Assembly: GCA_905183005.1 (NCBI GenBank)
Contig: CAJJDO010000004.1
Location: 783,252-847,251 of the forward strand
Direction of reading: 5' to 3'
Source: Paramecium pentaurelia
Lineage: Eukaryota > Ciliophora > Oligohymenophorea > Peniculida > Parameciidae
Length of the DNA: 64,000 nucleotides
Below are positions 1-13,129 of the stretch, in pieces; position 1 is the first letter of the stretch; each line of letters starts with the position of its first letter. Both the position numbers and the translations under genes were made by a program. The notes beneath the pieces were generated by a model that was given only the letters and a program-made list of their open reading frames with translations, had not been told where the DNA came from and searched no databases.

Positions 1-687
1 TTTATTAAAAATAATAAAAGAAGGAGAAAATATTTCTAAATTCTTAAATTCATCTCAGAAAAACATAACAAGATCATATAATCTTGTTCAAATTTAATAA
101 AGATATTAATTGAAATGAAGGAATAAGAGGACCTAATCATTTACTAAAAACATTACGATAATAAAAATTGTTTGAGACCTATTCTTAAATATCATTAATA
201 TGAAAAATTAAACAAAAAAGTGTTTATTAATATATACATTTTTCTGCTGATCTAGACAGGCCTACATAAAATTTAAGTAGGGTCTACAAAATGCCATTTC
301 GTGCTTGAATATTAAAAATACGATCAAAAAGTATTTTAGCAAATCTAAATCAAAAGAAGGCTAATTTAAAAATTTGTGTAGATTAAATTCTTTGAATATA
401 TTTATAAATTTTCTCTAATCATATCCATTGACTGAAAATGAAGCGTCCTAAAATAACAAAATTTTAATTGATAATATATTTTTATAACACTATCAAATAG
501 AATAAATATCTTAAAATTTATATGGTTTGTGATGGTATTCTTTATTGTTTTATTTTAGTTTTACAATTAGTTTAAATATTAAATTGATTATCTAAACTAT
601 TTAATTGATTGAGTAAAAATTGAGTTAGAATCTTAAATAATGCTAATGTAGGAGATTAAAAATAGCAACAATAAAAATAGGTAAATA
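1..687. repeat. direct repeat copy 1 (687 bp)
   Basis: Bases 1-687 recur at 1236-1922 with an offset of 1235 and no difference that I could see. The match stops at base 688 (c here, g at 1923). Because copy 1 begins at the first base of the window, its left limit is unknown. I found no long glutamine-rich frame in it, so it appears non-coding. It could be a real segmental repeat or overlap left by scaffold assembly. Confidence 0.9.
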
Positions 688-1235
688 CATTAGCATTTTT
701 AAGTAAATTTGTATTTTTACTTACAATATTAACAAAGATATAGTAATGTACTTATTNCAACTCATTATTATCTTTTAAAAGAATATATGACAGTTTCCAG
801 GAATAGAAGAGACAATAAATTGTTAAACTTTTTAAAATGAATTCATTTTATTTCCTACAAGGATAGACTAATTAATTTCATTATCAATTAAAATAATCCT
901 TCTCTAATATTTAAATTATAAAATTATTTAGATTTAATATTTAAATTCAATGAGTGTCAATATATAATAGGAAATATTAAATAAGAAACATTCATTTTAT
1001 CAATTTTCTATCAATTTGAGACTTAAAATATGAATAATATTGAGGATTACCTTATAAATTTACTCTAAATTATAATACAATACTGTTTATACCTTATGAG
1101 TATTAAAATAACTGAAATTGAATTTATCAATATTAATTGTAAGATATTTTGGAAATTCAAAAATAAACTCTCAAAAAATAATTCATTTTACTGTGTATTG
1201 AAAATTAATCGTCTATATACCACTAATTAAAAGGG
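688..1235. other. spacer between direct repeats
   Basis: This is A+T-rich sequence with a single ambiguous base (n) at 757, which suggests a contig join or a polished-over gap. I see no gene here. Confidence 0.6.
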
Positions 1236-1922
1236 TTTATTAAAAATAATAAAAGAAGGAGAAAATATTTCTAAATTCTTAAATTCATCTCAGAAAAACA
1301 TAACAAGATCATATAATCTTGTTCAAATTTAATAAAGATATTAATTGAAATGAAGGAATAAGAGGACCTAATCATTTACTAAAAACATTACGATAATAAA
1401 AATTGTTTGAGACCTATTCTTAAATATCATTAATATGAAAAATTAAACAAAAAAGTGTTTATTAATATATACATTTTTCTGCTGATCTAGACAGGCCTAC
1501 ATAAAATTTAAGTAGGGTCTACAAAATGCCATTTCGTGCTTGAATATTAAAAATACGATCAAAAAGTATTTTAGCAAATCTAAATCAAAAGAAGGCTAAT
1601 TTAAAAATTTGTGTAGATTAAATTCTTTGAATATATTTATAAATTTTCTCTAATCATATCCATTGACTGAAAATGAAGCGTCCTAAAATAACAAAATTTT
1701 AATTGATAATATATTTTTATAACACTATCAAATAGAATAAATATCTTAAAATTTATATGGTTTGTGATGGTATTCTTTATTGTTTTATTTTAGTTTTACA
1801 ATTAGTTTAAATATTAAATTGATTATCTAAACTATTTAATTGATTGAGTAAAAATTGAGTTAGAATCTTAAATAATGCTAATGTAGGAGATTAAAAATAG
1901 CAACAATAAAAATAGGTAAATA
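1236..1922. repeat. direct repeat copy 2 (687 bp)
   Basis: This is the second copy of bases 1-687, in the same orientation. Flanking sequence differs on both known sides, so it is a defined block and not a continuing tandem array. I see no coding signal. Confidence 0.9.
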
Positions 1923-2059
1923 GAAGTTAAAATTTCTAAATATTTTAATTTATACTATACTTATTCTTTACAATATGGTTAAATTGTGATTACTTTATTA
2001 TTCCATAAAGCAGAGTCAATAACTATAATGTTAAACTGATATCTTTAATATTACATTCC

Positions 2060-2570
2060 AATTATAATCTAATGATGACTAATTTATTATTAATATAACA
2101 TTATCAGATCCACAAGATATCCCTTTATTCTCTTCCTCATTCAAGCTTAATCTTATAACACTCTATTTATGATATGTAATTGTTTATGAACATCGCAACT
2201 CATTCTTCTTTATCCAAAATATAATTTTCTTGTCACGACTCCCTCATATAATAAGATCTTCATTCTTATTCAATAATATACAATAAATTCAATTAGAATC
2301 TCCATTCAACTTCTATGAATTAATATCATCAATTATTATGATTCATAGTCCATATATAATCAATAAATCATGACTTGCAGATATAAATTGAGTAGATTTC
2401 TTCAACATTATTTTTATGCCCACTAAGAATTTGAGTTTATCTCAGTTGTACTTATTTAAATTCAAATACTTTAATATTTTTATCACAAGTAGCTAATACA
2501 ATAGATTTATCTTTATTAAAAGTTATTTTCTCCAACATTAATTTTATTGAATAGAATGATTGTAGATTAA
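2060..2570 (-). pseudogene. decayed WD40-repeat gene fragment
   Basis: Read on the minus strand with TAA/TAG as Gln, short runs match the intact WD40 protein at 11633-13129. Examples are NKDKSIVLATCDKNIKVFEF, KKSTQFISASHD, LNKNEDLII and GSRDKKIIFW. These runs lie in different frames and are separated by TGA codons and frameshifts, so no single protein can be made. The N-terminal B-box part and the last repeats are not recognisable. It is a relic of the same multigene family. What I infer is its origin as a dead paralogue, since no functional reading is possible as written. Confidence 0.75.
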
Positions 2571-3214
2571 TTTAAAAATGAATAGTCTTAGATTATATTA
2601 TTTAATATCTTAAAGTTTATCTTCTTAATTGACTTCTTTAGTATTTTATTATTTTAGTTTAATTTATTTGAATTAACTCTATATAAATTCTTAATGAATA
2701 ATTAGATTGAAGATAGGTTTAACTTCTTTTATTGCTTCTTAAATGGTTATATGAAATTGAATGTTAATTTCCGGAAATGTTGGAACACATTTTTTAGGAT
2801 ATATGGATAAAGAGCAAAAGGAATTTTATCAAGATAATCATCAATTCTACTAAATGAAGACTAATTAGTAAATTAAAATTTAATATCTTACATCTTATAG
2901 CTTAATACATCTCTTCAAGACATTCTTTTACTTTATTCTCTAATGTTACACAAATCAATTCACTATTCATTTTTATAATTATTAAAATATTAAAATATAG
3001 TTTTCCTATTTCTATTAAAAATTAATTGATATTAGGTAGTTAAATATTATTAATATTAAGTATTGAAATTTGCATACTTAATTAAAAAATACATATTTTC
3101 TAAAAAATTATAAGCCTATTATAAATTCTATTGTCATGGTAATCTCTCCAGTCTTTAGGTTATAATTAGGGCAGATAAAAGTGTAAAGTTAGCAATTTTT
3201 AAGAACTAAATGAT
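2571..3214. other. no gene recognised
   Basis: This is A+T-rich sequence after the WD40 relic. A plus-strand frame stays free of TGA from about 3010 into the next feature. Its residues before the ATG at 3215 look low in complexity, so I do not claim it as coding. Confidence 0.4.
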
Positions 3215-4086
3215 ATGACGCAAGAAGTGTTAAGAAAGAGAGTATGGATTGTACAATTAATTCTTAAAGAGATATTATAGTTTTATATTATTAAATAGAG
3301 AAGACTAAAATAAATTGATAATCATTTAACAGAATTAGATAGAGGGATCATTTTTATAACTTAATAATTCGCGATTTTTAAATCAATATATTTCATTTAT
3401 GGGAATGCACAAGTCCAGAATATAAAGATAATTATGGAAATTCTTGAAGAAAATTATGAACCATAAAAGAATTTAGGTTAAATTACAACATTTTTATCAA
3501 AAGAATAGATTGAAGAATTAATATCTAATAAAAATGTTGAAATTAATACCTGTAAAAATCAATTAATGATAGAAATGAATAAGAATTTTATACAAATTNN
3601 NNNNNNNNNNNNNNNNNNNNNNNNNNNNNNNNNNNNNNNNNNNNNNNNNNNNNNNNNNNNNNNNNNNNNNNNNNNNNNNNNNNNNNNNNNNNNNNNNNNN
3701 NNNNNNNNNNNNNNNNNNNNNNNNNNNNNNNNNNNNNNNNNNNNNNNNNNNNNNNNNNNNNNNNNNNNNNNNNNNNNNNNNNNNNNNNNNNNNNNNNNNN
3801 NNNNNNNNNNNNNNNNNNNNNNNNNNNNNNNNNNNNNNNNNNNNNNNNNNNNNNNNNNNNNNNNNNNNNNNNNNNNNNNNNNNNNNNNNNNNNNNNNNNN
3901 NNNNNNNNNNNNNNNNNNNNNNNNNNNNNNNNNNNNNNNNNNNNNNNNNNNNNNNNNNNNNNNNNNNNNNNNNNNNNNNNNNNNNNNNNNNNNNNNNNNN
4001 NNNNTATTAATAATTAATTAACTCAAAATAATATTGAAGTAGAGATTTTTAAAGAAGTCATTACAGAGATAAGTAAGGCGAATTGA
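3215..4086 (+). CDS. hypothetical protein, interrupted by assembly gap
   Basis: A plus-strand frame with TAA/TAG as Gln runs from the ATG at 3215 to the gap at 3599. It gives charged, coiled-coil-like sequence such as EILEENYEP and TFLSKEQIEELISNKNVEIN. After the gap, coding-like sequence (NIEVEIFKEVITEISKAN) ends at a TGA at 4084-4086. The two sides are in different frames if the 406 Ns are taken literally, so the gap length may be arbitrary or an intron may lie inside. The start codon is uncertain because the frame is open further upstream. I recognise no domain. The composition resembles the coiled-coil middle of the B-box proteins elsewhere in the window, but this is a weak analogy. Confidence 0.4.
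3599..4004. other. assembly gap (406 N)
   Basis: A run of 406 undetermined bases lies inside a probable gene. It marks a scaffold join from a draft assembly. Confidence 0.99.
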
Positions 4087-6331
4087 TTCCAATTAATTAA
4101 TTGTTCACAATATCCAAATGAGTATTATTATTAATATAATATTGTATAACAACTAATTTAATTCCTAAATCCTTCATAAGAGGAGCTTTGATTATCCTTT
4201 ATTTTCTTTCAAAATAATTTATCCTCCCAAACATATCCTTTTGATATTTTAAACCTACGAGATACTATTCATTTGTTCCTTATTTTTCATAACTTTTCAT
4301 TTTCTGTGTAAAACTCTGTTATTACAATTAAACAAGATTTTATTCTGTGTTAAATGTAGTACTACAATATTATAAATTAATTTAGCAGAGAATTATTATT
4401 AGTTGCTGGATAAAACCAAATAAAGAAGTGACAAACAGTTTACTTGAAACTTAAGAGGACTTATGATCAGTGAATAATTGGTACTTCAGATTAAACTTTA
4501 TTACAATTTGGACCAGTTTTGTTAGTTCAAGGACTTCTAATGCCCTAATCTATCAAAGTTGGTTGTGAATCTAGTTGAAGATACTCATAGCTATTGCCTA
4601 GAAATTTTTAAATGATGTAAAAGTAATTTATTATTTTAAGCCTACTCTTTAATAGATTTTAATCTTCAGCTCTTAAGGCAAATTTTATGAATTTCAAGTG
4701 GCTTAAGGTCCTTGCTTAAAAATTATGTTCTGAATATCTCATCTAAGTTTATGATCCTCAAACCAATCTCACTTATAATTCTTTTCTTCTCACATAAAGA
4801 AAAAAGTAAAATTTAAATGAAATGGAGATATAAATTAATTAAATTTATCAGGTTCCATCAAATTATTACTTGTCTTATCTATTTTTTTGATCTCAAATTT
4901 GGAACACTAAAAATTACTCTTAAGAATTCTAATAAATTAAGCAAATTGATTCCTATCAAAGGATTTTTTTTCTAAATATCCAGATTTCCTGACAATATTA
5001 GATGCTTTTTATAATAATAAGGGATTATCAAAAATCTAAATTTCTATTTATAATTGAATTTATAAAGTAAAATGGAGCTAGATTATAAATTTGATAAGTT
5101 TTGTATTACAAGTGTGTATATTTAGTTTCATCATTCATATGCACAAAGCTTCTTCTTAAATTTACAGAAATTATGAATTCATTCACTATACTAACTTAAC
5201 CTACAATATTAATTATATTCTTTTACTTTTTCAATTAAAATATACTTTAAGAAAGCTCTTTGATTTATTTCAATATTAACAGCTTACATTTGATTCCAAA
5301 TTTCATTTCATAGATTTTATGGAAAAACCTAAATAAAACTGTGATTTGACAATTAAATTTTTGTACAAGTAACAGTTTTAATGTAGAAATATTAAAATAT
5401 TACCGATCATATTAATTGTTAGATGCATTTTATTAGAATTAATATATATTTCAATTATATTAATTTAATTAATTTAATAGTTGAATTAAATATTAGCCAA
5501 ATCATAGGTTATCTATGAAAAATTAATGATAAAAAAAGGAAGTAAATTCCACTTATTAAATGTTGATAATTTCATACTTTAAATGCAATAGAGGGATGAT
5601 GCATATATATAAATATATATCTTCAAAATTAGACATCTGAGTTTGGTGAAGATTGCCTATTAAATATATTAAATATCTTTAATAGTACATAACATCTACA
5701 ATTTCTTTCGGTTAACAAATTAGTTGGAAATGTAAATTGATTCTTAACATATTTTTCAGCGTAGAATTCATATTCTTTTAGATTCTTCGCCTCTAAAGAA
5801 TTATATAAATTCAGAACCTGAAATTATTCTAATTACTGGTGTAATTCATAGAATTTAAAATTCCTTATTTTCAGCCCTAACTTCAGATTATTACAAATAA
5901 TAAATTATACATGGTATCCGAACCATTCTACAAAATTTATTTTAGTCAGCAAGAATCATTTGGATAAATTTAAAGGTGCTTCTTAATTACATAAACATAA
6001 TGATTTAAAAAGAACTAATATTTTTTTATTAATAATATAATATTAATAGATAATTAATATTTACTACCAAAAAATAACTCAATTAATATCTAATCTTGTT
6101 AGAAAGTGATTATCAATTAGAGTAATATAGAGATTATTTATTTAATATATTATCTATGATATACATATACCTTATGTCAATGTAGCGATCAAATTCTAAT
6201 GATTTCTCTGCAGTTTTTTTATTTTAGATATAAATTTTTCTTACATGTATTTTAATTATTTTGAACCTATTTCAGTTAATAAATTATGAATTCTATCAAA
6301 AATTATATTTAATTATTAAATGTTTTAATTC
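4087..6331. other. intergenic, faint coding traces only
   Basis: Between about 4390 and 5300 the plus strand has frames with fewer TGA codons and some protein-like stretches, but they are broken repeatedly and match nothing I know. The rest is A+T-rich with short palindromic AT runs. I see no intact gene. Confidence 0.5.
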
Positions 6332-9300
6332 ATGGCAATCTTGATTTGCTCTTAATACAGGAGCAATAATGCAAGGTTAATTAAAACAATTATTTTACTA
6401 ACTATGATACATAATATAACAAATAAAAAAGTAGTATATTCTAAATTATCAGGTGCCTTCACATTTGCAGATAATGGTAATATTATTAGTAATATATAGA
6501 TTGGTTTTAGTTTAATACTTATTCTGCCCTATTTACTGTTATTACTTGTGGTACCTCAAATATTTTATCTGTCAATAATTATTCAAAAATTGATAATTCT
6601 ATGTTTACCAGGATATTTAAACTTGAACCTCATTATTAAATAACCTTTTCTTTTAAATTTTGGAGGTATATTAATTGATTAATTTAGAATTGATACTTGG
6701 GACAATAAACTCTTTGAAGTATTTGCTGATTTAGAAAATTAATATTCAAGATCATTTTCTGACTCTGATACTACAACAAACATTTGTCAAGTTTCATCAA
6801 TAAGTGATTCAGTTATAGATGTTTCTATAATTATTCAACATTCCAATCCAACTTTATAAATTATTTTAAAAGGTTAAGGATCTTTTTGGGGAATCTCTGA
6901 CTTTGAATTAGCTATTGATGAATGTGCACCAGGATGTGATTCATGTAATTAGAGTCAATGCTTCAATTAAAAATTAGTACCAATATCTATATAATGGATC
7001 ACAATGGATATGTTTTCTACATAAATAGGATGTTTAGGTATATTAGATTAATAATTAGATTATCGATATGATTGGACATACTGAACATTCATGGAAATAG
7101 AAATTGATTTAGAATACCATATAAAAATTAGTTCAAAAATGAGATTCTTAATTACAAATGCTGATAATCCAACTCTTACTATAAAAATTGATGATCAATT
7201 AGTAACTACAACATAAAAATTATCATAAAGGATAATATGGACAAGATCTTTTTGTAATCATATTTAGATTCTTGATGTAATAATAACAGATTTAGTACAC
7301 ACTAATCCAAAAATAAAAATTCGTGTTGATGTTGTTATGCCAGAATTTGAAGTGGCAGAAGGTCCTCCTTTTTTTGGAAGACCTGATTTTGAATTATTCA
7401 TCACAATTTCAGAAAAATAAATTAATACAGATTCACAAGGATTACCTTATGAAGGTTGTTAATTAGATATCCCTGAATTATTTGAAGGTTGTTCTTTTTG
7501 TGTTAGAGGTATATGTTTACATTGTTAGGAAGGATGGTAATATATAGAATAAGATCAGGAATGTTTACCAATATGTGGAGATTTTAAACTTGTTCAGAAT
7601 GAAGAATGCGATGATGGTAATTTAATTCCTTATGATGGTTTTTATTAATGTTAATATTCATGTCCACTATTTTGTAAGTAATGTATAAATGGAAAATGTA
7701 TTGAATGTGAGTAAACATAATAATTAATTAATGGTTTGTGTTTATTTGTATGTAATCAAATAAAAATTTATTCTGTTTAATAATATACAGGATGTTTTAA
7801 TCATATTGACAATATTTAAGACAATGGATATTACTAACATACCTTATTTAATTAAGATAATTTAAAATTATTTCAAAATGAATTTTTGGATTGTAATCTT
7901 TTAAATTATGGAATTTTCGGATTTAATTTCAACTAATGTAGATTACATAATATATAATTGTGTAAAAATTAATCTTGGGACATTTGTCTTGAATGTATAG
8001 ATGGGTTTTAATTAACTAAGAGTAAGTAATAATGTATATCTATATGCAATGATGGTTAGATAGTAGAATTTGAAGTATGTGATGATGGTAATGTGATTTA
8101 ATTTGATGGGTGTTATAAATGCTAATTAAGTTGTCAATTAGAATGTTCAAATTGTGTTAATTAATAATGTTTACAATGTATAGAAGGATGGGATCTAATT
8201 GAAAATTAATGTTTACCAAATTGTGGAGATGGTATAACAGTTCAAACTGAATAATGTGATGATGGTAATTAAGAAGTTGGGGATGGCTGTTATGAATGTT
8301 AGGCAGAATGTTCCTATTGTGAAATATGCAATTATTATAATAAATGTTAAGTTTGTTAAGAGCATTTCCATTCTGTTTAATAGATATGTTTACCTATTTG
8401 TGGGGATAATTATGTAGAATCTGGTTTAGAAGAATGTGATGATGGAAATTAAATTTAATATGATGGTTGTTATAATTGTTAATTAGAATGTGATATTAGA
8501 TGTTAGAAATGCATTTATGGTTAATGCAAAGACATTTGTAAATATGATGAATTGGAAATTGATGGAAAATGTTTCAAATTTATATCTGAAGATAAATATA
8601 CTATAAATTCTAATGATTGTTCTAATGGATGCTAAGAATGTTTATAAGATGAGTGTTTATTTTGTTTGTAGAATTATATACTATATAGAGGATTATGTTA
8701 TGAAAGTGAATGTGGAAATGGAATAATAGAACCTCTTGAAGATTGTGATGATGGTAATTCTATAAATAATGATGGATGTTCTAATTAATGTAAAATTGAA
8801 TATAATTGGAATTGTTTTAGTAAGGACTAATAAGTTAATCAGTGTTTTTCCATTACACAAGCATCTCTAGAGTATTTAAATTAGACAAATTATTACCAAT
8901 ATATTCAACTATTGTATTCTAAAAAAATTATTCTTGGCAATAATTCAGTAATCGAAAATTTTTCTGCAAAAGATTCATTTAGAATTTTGGGATTAAAATC
9001 TGATGAATATCTTATAAAGTGTAATCCAAAAGTTCCTATTTCTCAAAATGAGTTTAAAAATATTCAATATGAATTCTAAATATATTTCTATTACTAGATA
9101 AATACTAACCTTATATTTAATATTTAATTAAATGAAACTATTTTGGATGAGAATTAGATGCTTATATTACCAACTAATTTATCAATTGAACTTAAAGTTC
9201 CTAAAATTTTGACAATGTCTCAATTAACAGCTCTAAGACTTTAAAAACAATTGGCCATAGTATGATGATAAGTTTAAGTTGCAGTGGCTTTTTAATGTTG

Positions 9301-10368
9301 ATTTTAGGAAAATTTTCATAAATAATTTCATTATTAGACATACTTTAATAATAATAATTTTTAAAATACTTAAATGTTGAATATCCTTAAAACGTTTATG
9401 TTTATTTTGAATCTTCAAATTTTATTACTTTGTAACCTTTATTGAATTATCTAAATTTTTAAAATTTATATTAACACATCTTTTCAAAATAGTTTTAATA
9501 GAGTATAGGTAAATTTAAAGAGTACTAAATAAATGCTGATTTCCTTACCAATATTGATAGTTTGATATTCTAAATTTTTGTTGGATGTACCTTTTGTTTA
9601 ATGCTCTATTTATATGAAAAATATATATCTAAACATATTTCTTTGTTGAAAATTTTCCATTTTATTCGAAATAGAAGATCAAAATTTATAGAATCTATCT
9701 TTATTTATCTTTATAAATTTAAAAAGAAAAATTTAGAAATTTAAAAGATCCTGTGTAAAGAAAATTTTATATAATTTATTTATGCAAATAGTTAAGACTT
9801 AATTTTTAAAGTTGGTATATTTTTAAATTCCAATAACAATTCAGAAATTCGATAAAGAGTTTCATTATTAATGTGTTTTGGGTACTTAGGAAATATAATT
9901 TTAATTTTGTTTTTTGGCGTTGGAAAAAATAAGGGTTTGATAAAGCTTACAGAAACTATTCAATTAAAACATGAGAAATTAATTTTATTTAAACAACTTT
10001 CTTTTCATTTTTGTTTAACATAAATTCAATTTTATCCTATATTGTAAAGTCTACTAATATCATTAGTTAATACTTCTTATATTATTTTGATTTTAGGTTT
10101 TAAATTAAAAATAAAAAAAATTGAGCTGATAACTATTTTATCAAATGAAATTCCAATTACAATATTCATATTATTAAATACCTCATATGATTATAATTTT
10201 CAAATCTATTTAAATATACATTAACAAATATATATTGGATTTGTATAGATTGGATTGCTAATTTTCAGTTTAATAGGTCCTTTTTTGTAAATTATATTTG
10301 AGTGTTAAAGAACTAATAACGAGATTTAAAATAAAATATCTACTAATATTTTAACTTTAGCATACTGA
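6332..10368 (+). pseudogene. cysteine-rich CGDG-repeat membrane protein gene, two lesions
   Basis: This encodes a large secreted or membrane protein of the ciliate cysteine-rich family. An N-terminal domain includes SFKFWRIDTWDNKLFEVF. It is followed by tandem motifs CGDG...E(E/Q)CDDGN...DGC..C, known as the Myxococcus-type cysteine-rich repeat (DUF4215-like). The C-terminus is hydrophobic and multi-spanning. Three introns restore the frame: 6477-6499 (23 nt), 6666-6687 (22 nt) and 7038-7058 (21 nt). Two lesions remain. One is an in-frame TGA at 7082-7084 (after YDWTY). The other is a frameshift near 9261 between LRLQKQLAI and SMMISLS; the total length after splicing fits one missing base. 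The rest is very well kept, so a recent pseudogene or sequence errors are both possible. Start ATG 6332 is uncertain; 6404 is in the same frame. The last TGA is 10366-10368. Confidence 0.8.
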
Positions 10369-11632
10369 ATATACGAAAAGATTTTATATGTTTGTGAATT
10401 TATATAGTTTTTATATATAAAATAATAATTAAAATTAAAGAATAATTTTATTGATGAATTAACTTAAAATTAGATATCAAAATGAGCTTAAGATGATTCA
10501 ATTCAAAATACTAAATACATTCTCATATTTTATCTATCATTTGGTTAAAATGATAATTATTTCTTATATTAATTTGTTAATTAATATTAATGAAAAATAA
10601 TTTTATCATTTTGCTTTCTTTACAAATTTGTTTAAAATATTATTTATTAACAGAATAATAAATGAATTAAATTATAATAATCTTTTAAGAAATTCTATTG
10701 TGCTGTTGAATGGTTTGATATATTTTACAATTCAGTATAAAAGTTGTTCAACAATTTCTTTAAAAGTATCCATTGTGATTCTTAAAATTTCTTTATGTAT
10801 GAGTTATTTATTTTTCAGTATAAGACTTTACTTTTCAATTTTATCTCAACTTTTTTGAGATTAATTAAACTTAAAAATTATTTATTGTATTAAATTTTAA
10901 TCCTTTTCATTATTAAAAACACAATAAAATAATTTTTATAGGTTAATTCTGAATTCTCAATATATTAACAGAAGATAAAAACTTGCAATATAATTATACA
11001 AAAATATAATATTTGTTTTTTAATATGAATGGTGTTACTGTCTAGCTATAATCTTTGCTATTAGCCAGCAGCATTAGTTCTTTTAAATGACAGAATTATC
11101 ATTAAAAAAATCGATGATTCATAAATTAATTGAGAGGTGTGCAAATAAGGCACATAAGGAATATAACATCAAAAATATCCTCTTTGTGATCCATTTATGC
11201 TAATCAAGAGAAACATTTCAAAGGGATCGTTTGAAAGAGATGCTTAAAATATACTTTATGCATATAGATTTTCTTTGGTTATCAGGTCGAAAAATGTATG
11301 AATTATTTAGTTAAAAATAATTGTAGTCTCTGATCTATTATTCATAGGTAAAATTATAAATACTGGTTTTAACAAAGGCCAAAATAAAAAATTAATCAAT
11401 TTTAATTAGAAAAAACAGCTTTTATTAAATTAAATTCTCATATTACTTTCATTTATATCTTTACTATTTTAATTAAGAATCTCTTAACTTAATTTAAATA
11501 GTCTATTTTTTTTTAAAATTTGGCATTTATTCTTACGAGATATCAATATGAAGTTAATATTCCTGGAAATAAAAAACCTTAAATGAACTATATTTAAAGG
11601 TTAATATAATAATATTTTCTATATAAATTCAT
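10369..11632. other. intergenic with a short coding trace
   Basis: After the stop the same frame stays open for about another 40 codons. Around 11040-11290 the plus strand shows protein-like stretches (SYNLCYQPAALVLLNDRIII, then EVCKQGTQGIQHQKYPLCDP) interrupted by a TGA. I could not identify the family. No intact gene is visible. Confidence 0.4.
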
Positions 11633-13129
11633 TCATAATTCCTTATATTTTCTAATTTGTATTTCCTTTGACTTAGAATCCCAAGTGATCAGATATTCAC
11701 CGTTTTCACTTAATTAACCAAAGATATAATGATGACCAAATTGAATAGTTTACTCAATCATAAAGTCTCCGTTCTCTTTTTTCCTTATTAAATTGATATT
11801 CTAACCATTTTTATTCACTAAGAGACATTTGGATTTTATATATTATTATGGAAATAGATAATCACAACTATTTGAACCAGATTTTACAGTAATTTCCTTA
11901 GTCTTAAAAAATTATTTATTACAACTATTCATCTCAAATACATGCATTTATTCTTAATATATAGGTTAGAATGTGAATTAATTATCATTTATAAAACACA
12001 ATCTATATCCATATTAGTATACTTTTATCGTCTACATCACACTCCATATGCAATCCTTTTGAGAATATTCCATTACTATTATTTATGAATCACGTGAACA
12101 AGATATCAATTTATTTTACATTTAATTCAAACTTAATTGATATATGGATTCAGTATGATTTTTAATGGTTTATTAACATAACCATCCATTTGATTTATTC
12201 CAAAATTTAATAGATAGATCACTACTGCCTGAAATAATTACATCTTCATCATTTTTCAATAATAAAGAATTAATTTAACCAGAATGTCCATTTAATCTTT
12301 GTTAGATAATCCATTAATTATTTTGATTAATCTACCATATTATAATTTACTTATCTTCGCTTGCAGATATAAAATTATTCGATTTCTTCATAAAATTTAA
12401 TGTTAAAACATTTAATTAATGTTCACTTAAGACTTATATTTAATTTAATTTCCCTTATTTAAATTCAAATACTTTAATATTCTTATCACACCCTGCTAAA
12501 ACAATAGAATTATCTTTATTAATAGCTATAGCAAAACAATATTATCCTTATCTAATAGTATTTTAATTCAATATTTCAAAAGTAAATGGTTATAGTTTTT
12601 GTTTTTGGATATTTAGATGTTTCTGTTTTTCGAAAATCAATTCTTTTATTTCAAAATTTTTTTGAATTAATAAATTATCACTTGAACTTGAATTCGTTTA
12701 TTTTTTTTTGCCTTCCAAATTTACTTTTACAATCAAATTAATTTGATCGATTGATTATTGAAGTTAATTAGTCAAAGTTTTCTCACAAGATTCAATTAAA
12801 CATAAACTTTTAATTATGTTGTCAATCTATGAAAGTCCAAAAGTAGATAATTATACTATATTAATATTGAGTATGTTAATAAATTTATTAAGAAGACTAT
12901 CAATGGCTAATTTGCACTCTTAAGCCTTTTATTAAATATTATGAGCAATAAGTACTCTTTTATTAATCCATCCCTCTAAAAGTTCTAATGATGTTAAATT
13001 GTTAAGATGTTGGCCATGATTAGGCAGGCAAAAATTGCAATACGGTCTTTAATACTAACATATACCATCTATACAAACTCCAATTATTTGCTGATTTAAA
13101 TGATCAGCTTAAGTACATCTAATTATCAT
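11633..13129 (-). CDS. B-box zinc finger / WD40-repeat protein
   Basis: One uninterrupted frame of 498 codons runs from the ATG at 13129 to the TGA at 11633-11635, with no intron needed. Residues about 5-45 form a B-box-like zinc module (C..H, C....C, YCNFCLPNHGQH). A coiled-coil-like stretch follows to about residue 190. After it come repeats typical of WD40 propellers, for example SIVLAGCDKNIKVFEF, KKSNNFISASEDKQIIIW, EDVIISGSSDLSIKFW and LISCSRDSQIIVMEY. The C-terminus ends YLITWDSKSKEIQIRKY. WD40 propellers bind partner proteins, and B-box proteins often act in ubiquitin ligases, but no RING finger is visible. A substrate role cannot be claimed. A dead copy lies at 2060-2570 and a shorter paralogue at 57821-58861. 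Confidence 0.9.

Noticed and set aside
6666..6687. Frameshift in the cysteine-rich gene
   Set aside because: A 22-nt GTA...TAG intron restores the frame and the family motif FKFWRIDTWDNKLFEVF.
9233..9418. 61-codon minus-strand ORF
   Set aside because: It is antisense to the cysteine-rich gene at 6332-10368 and has no independent protein character.
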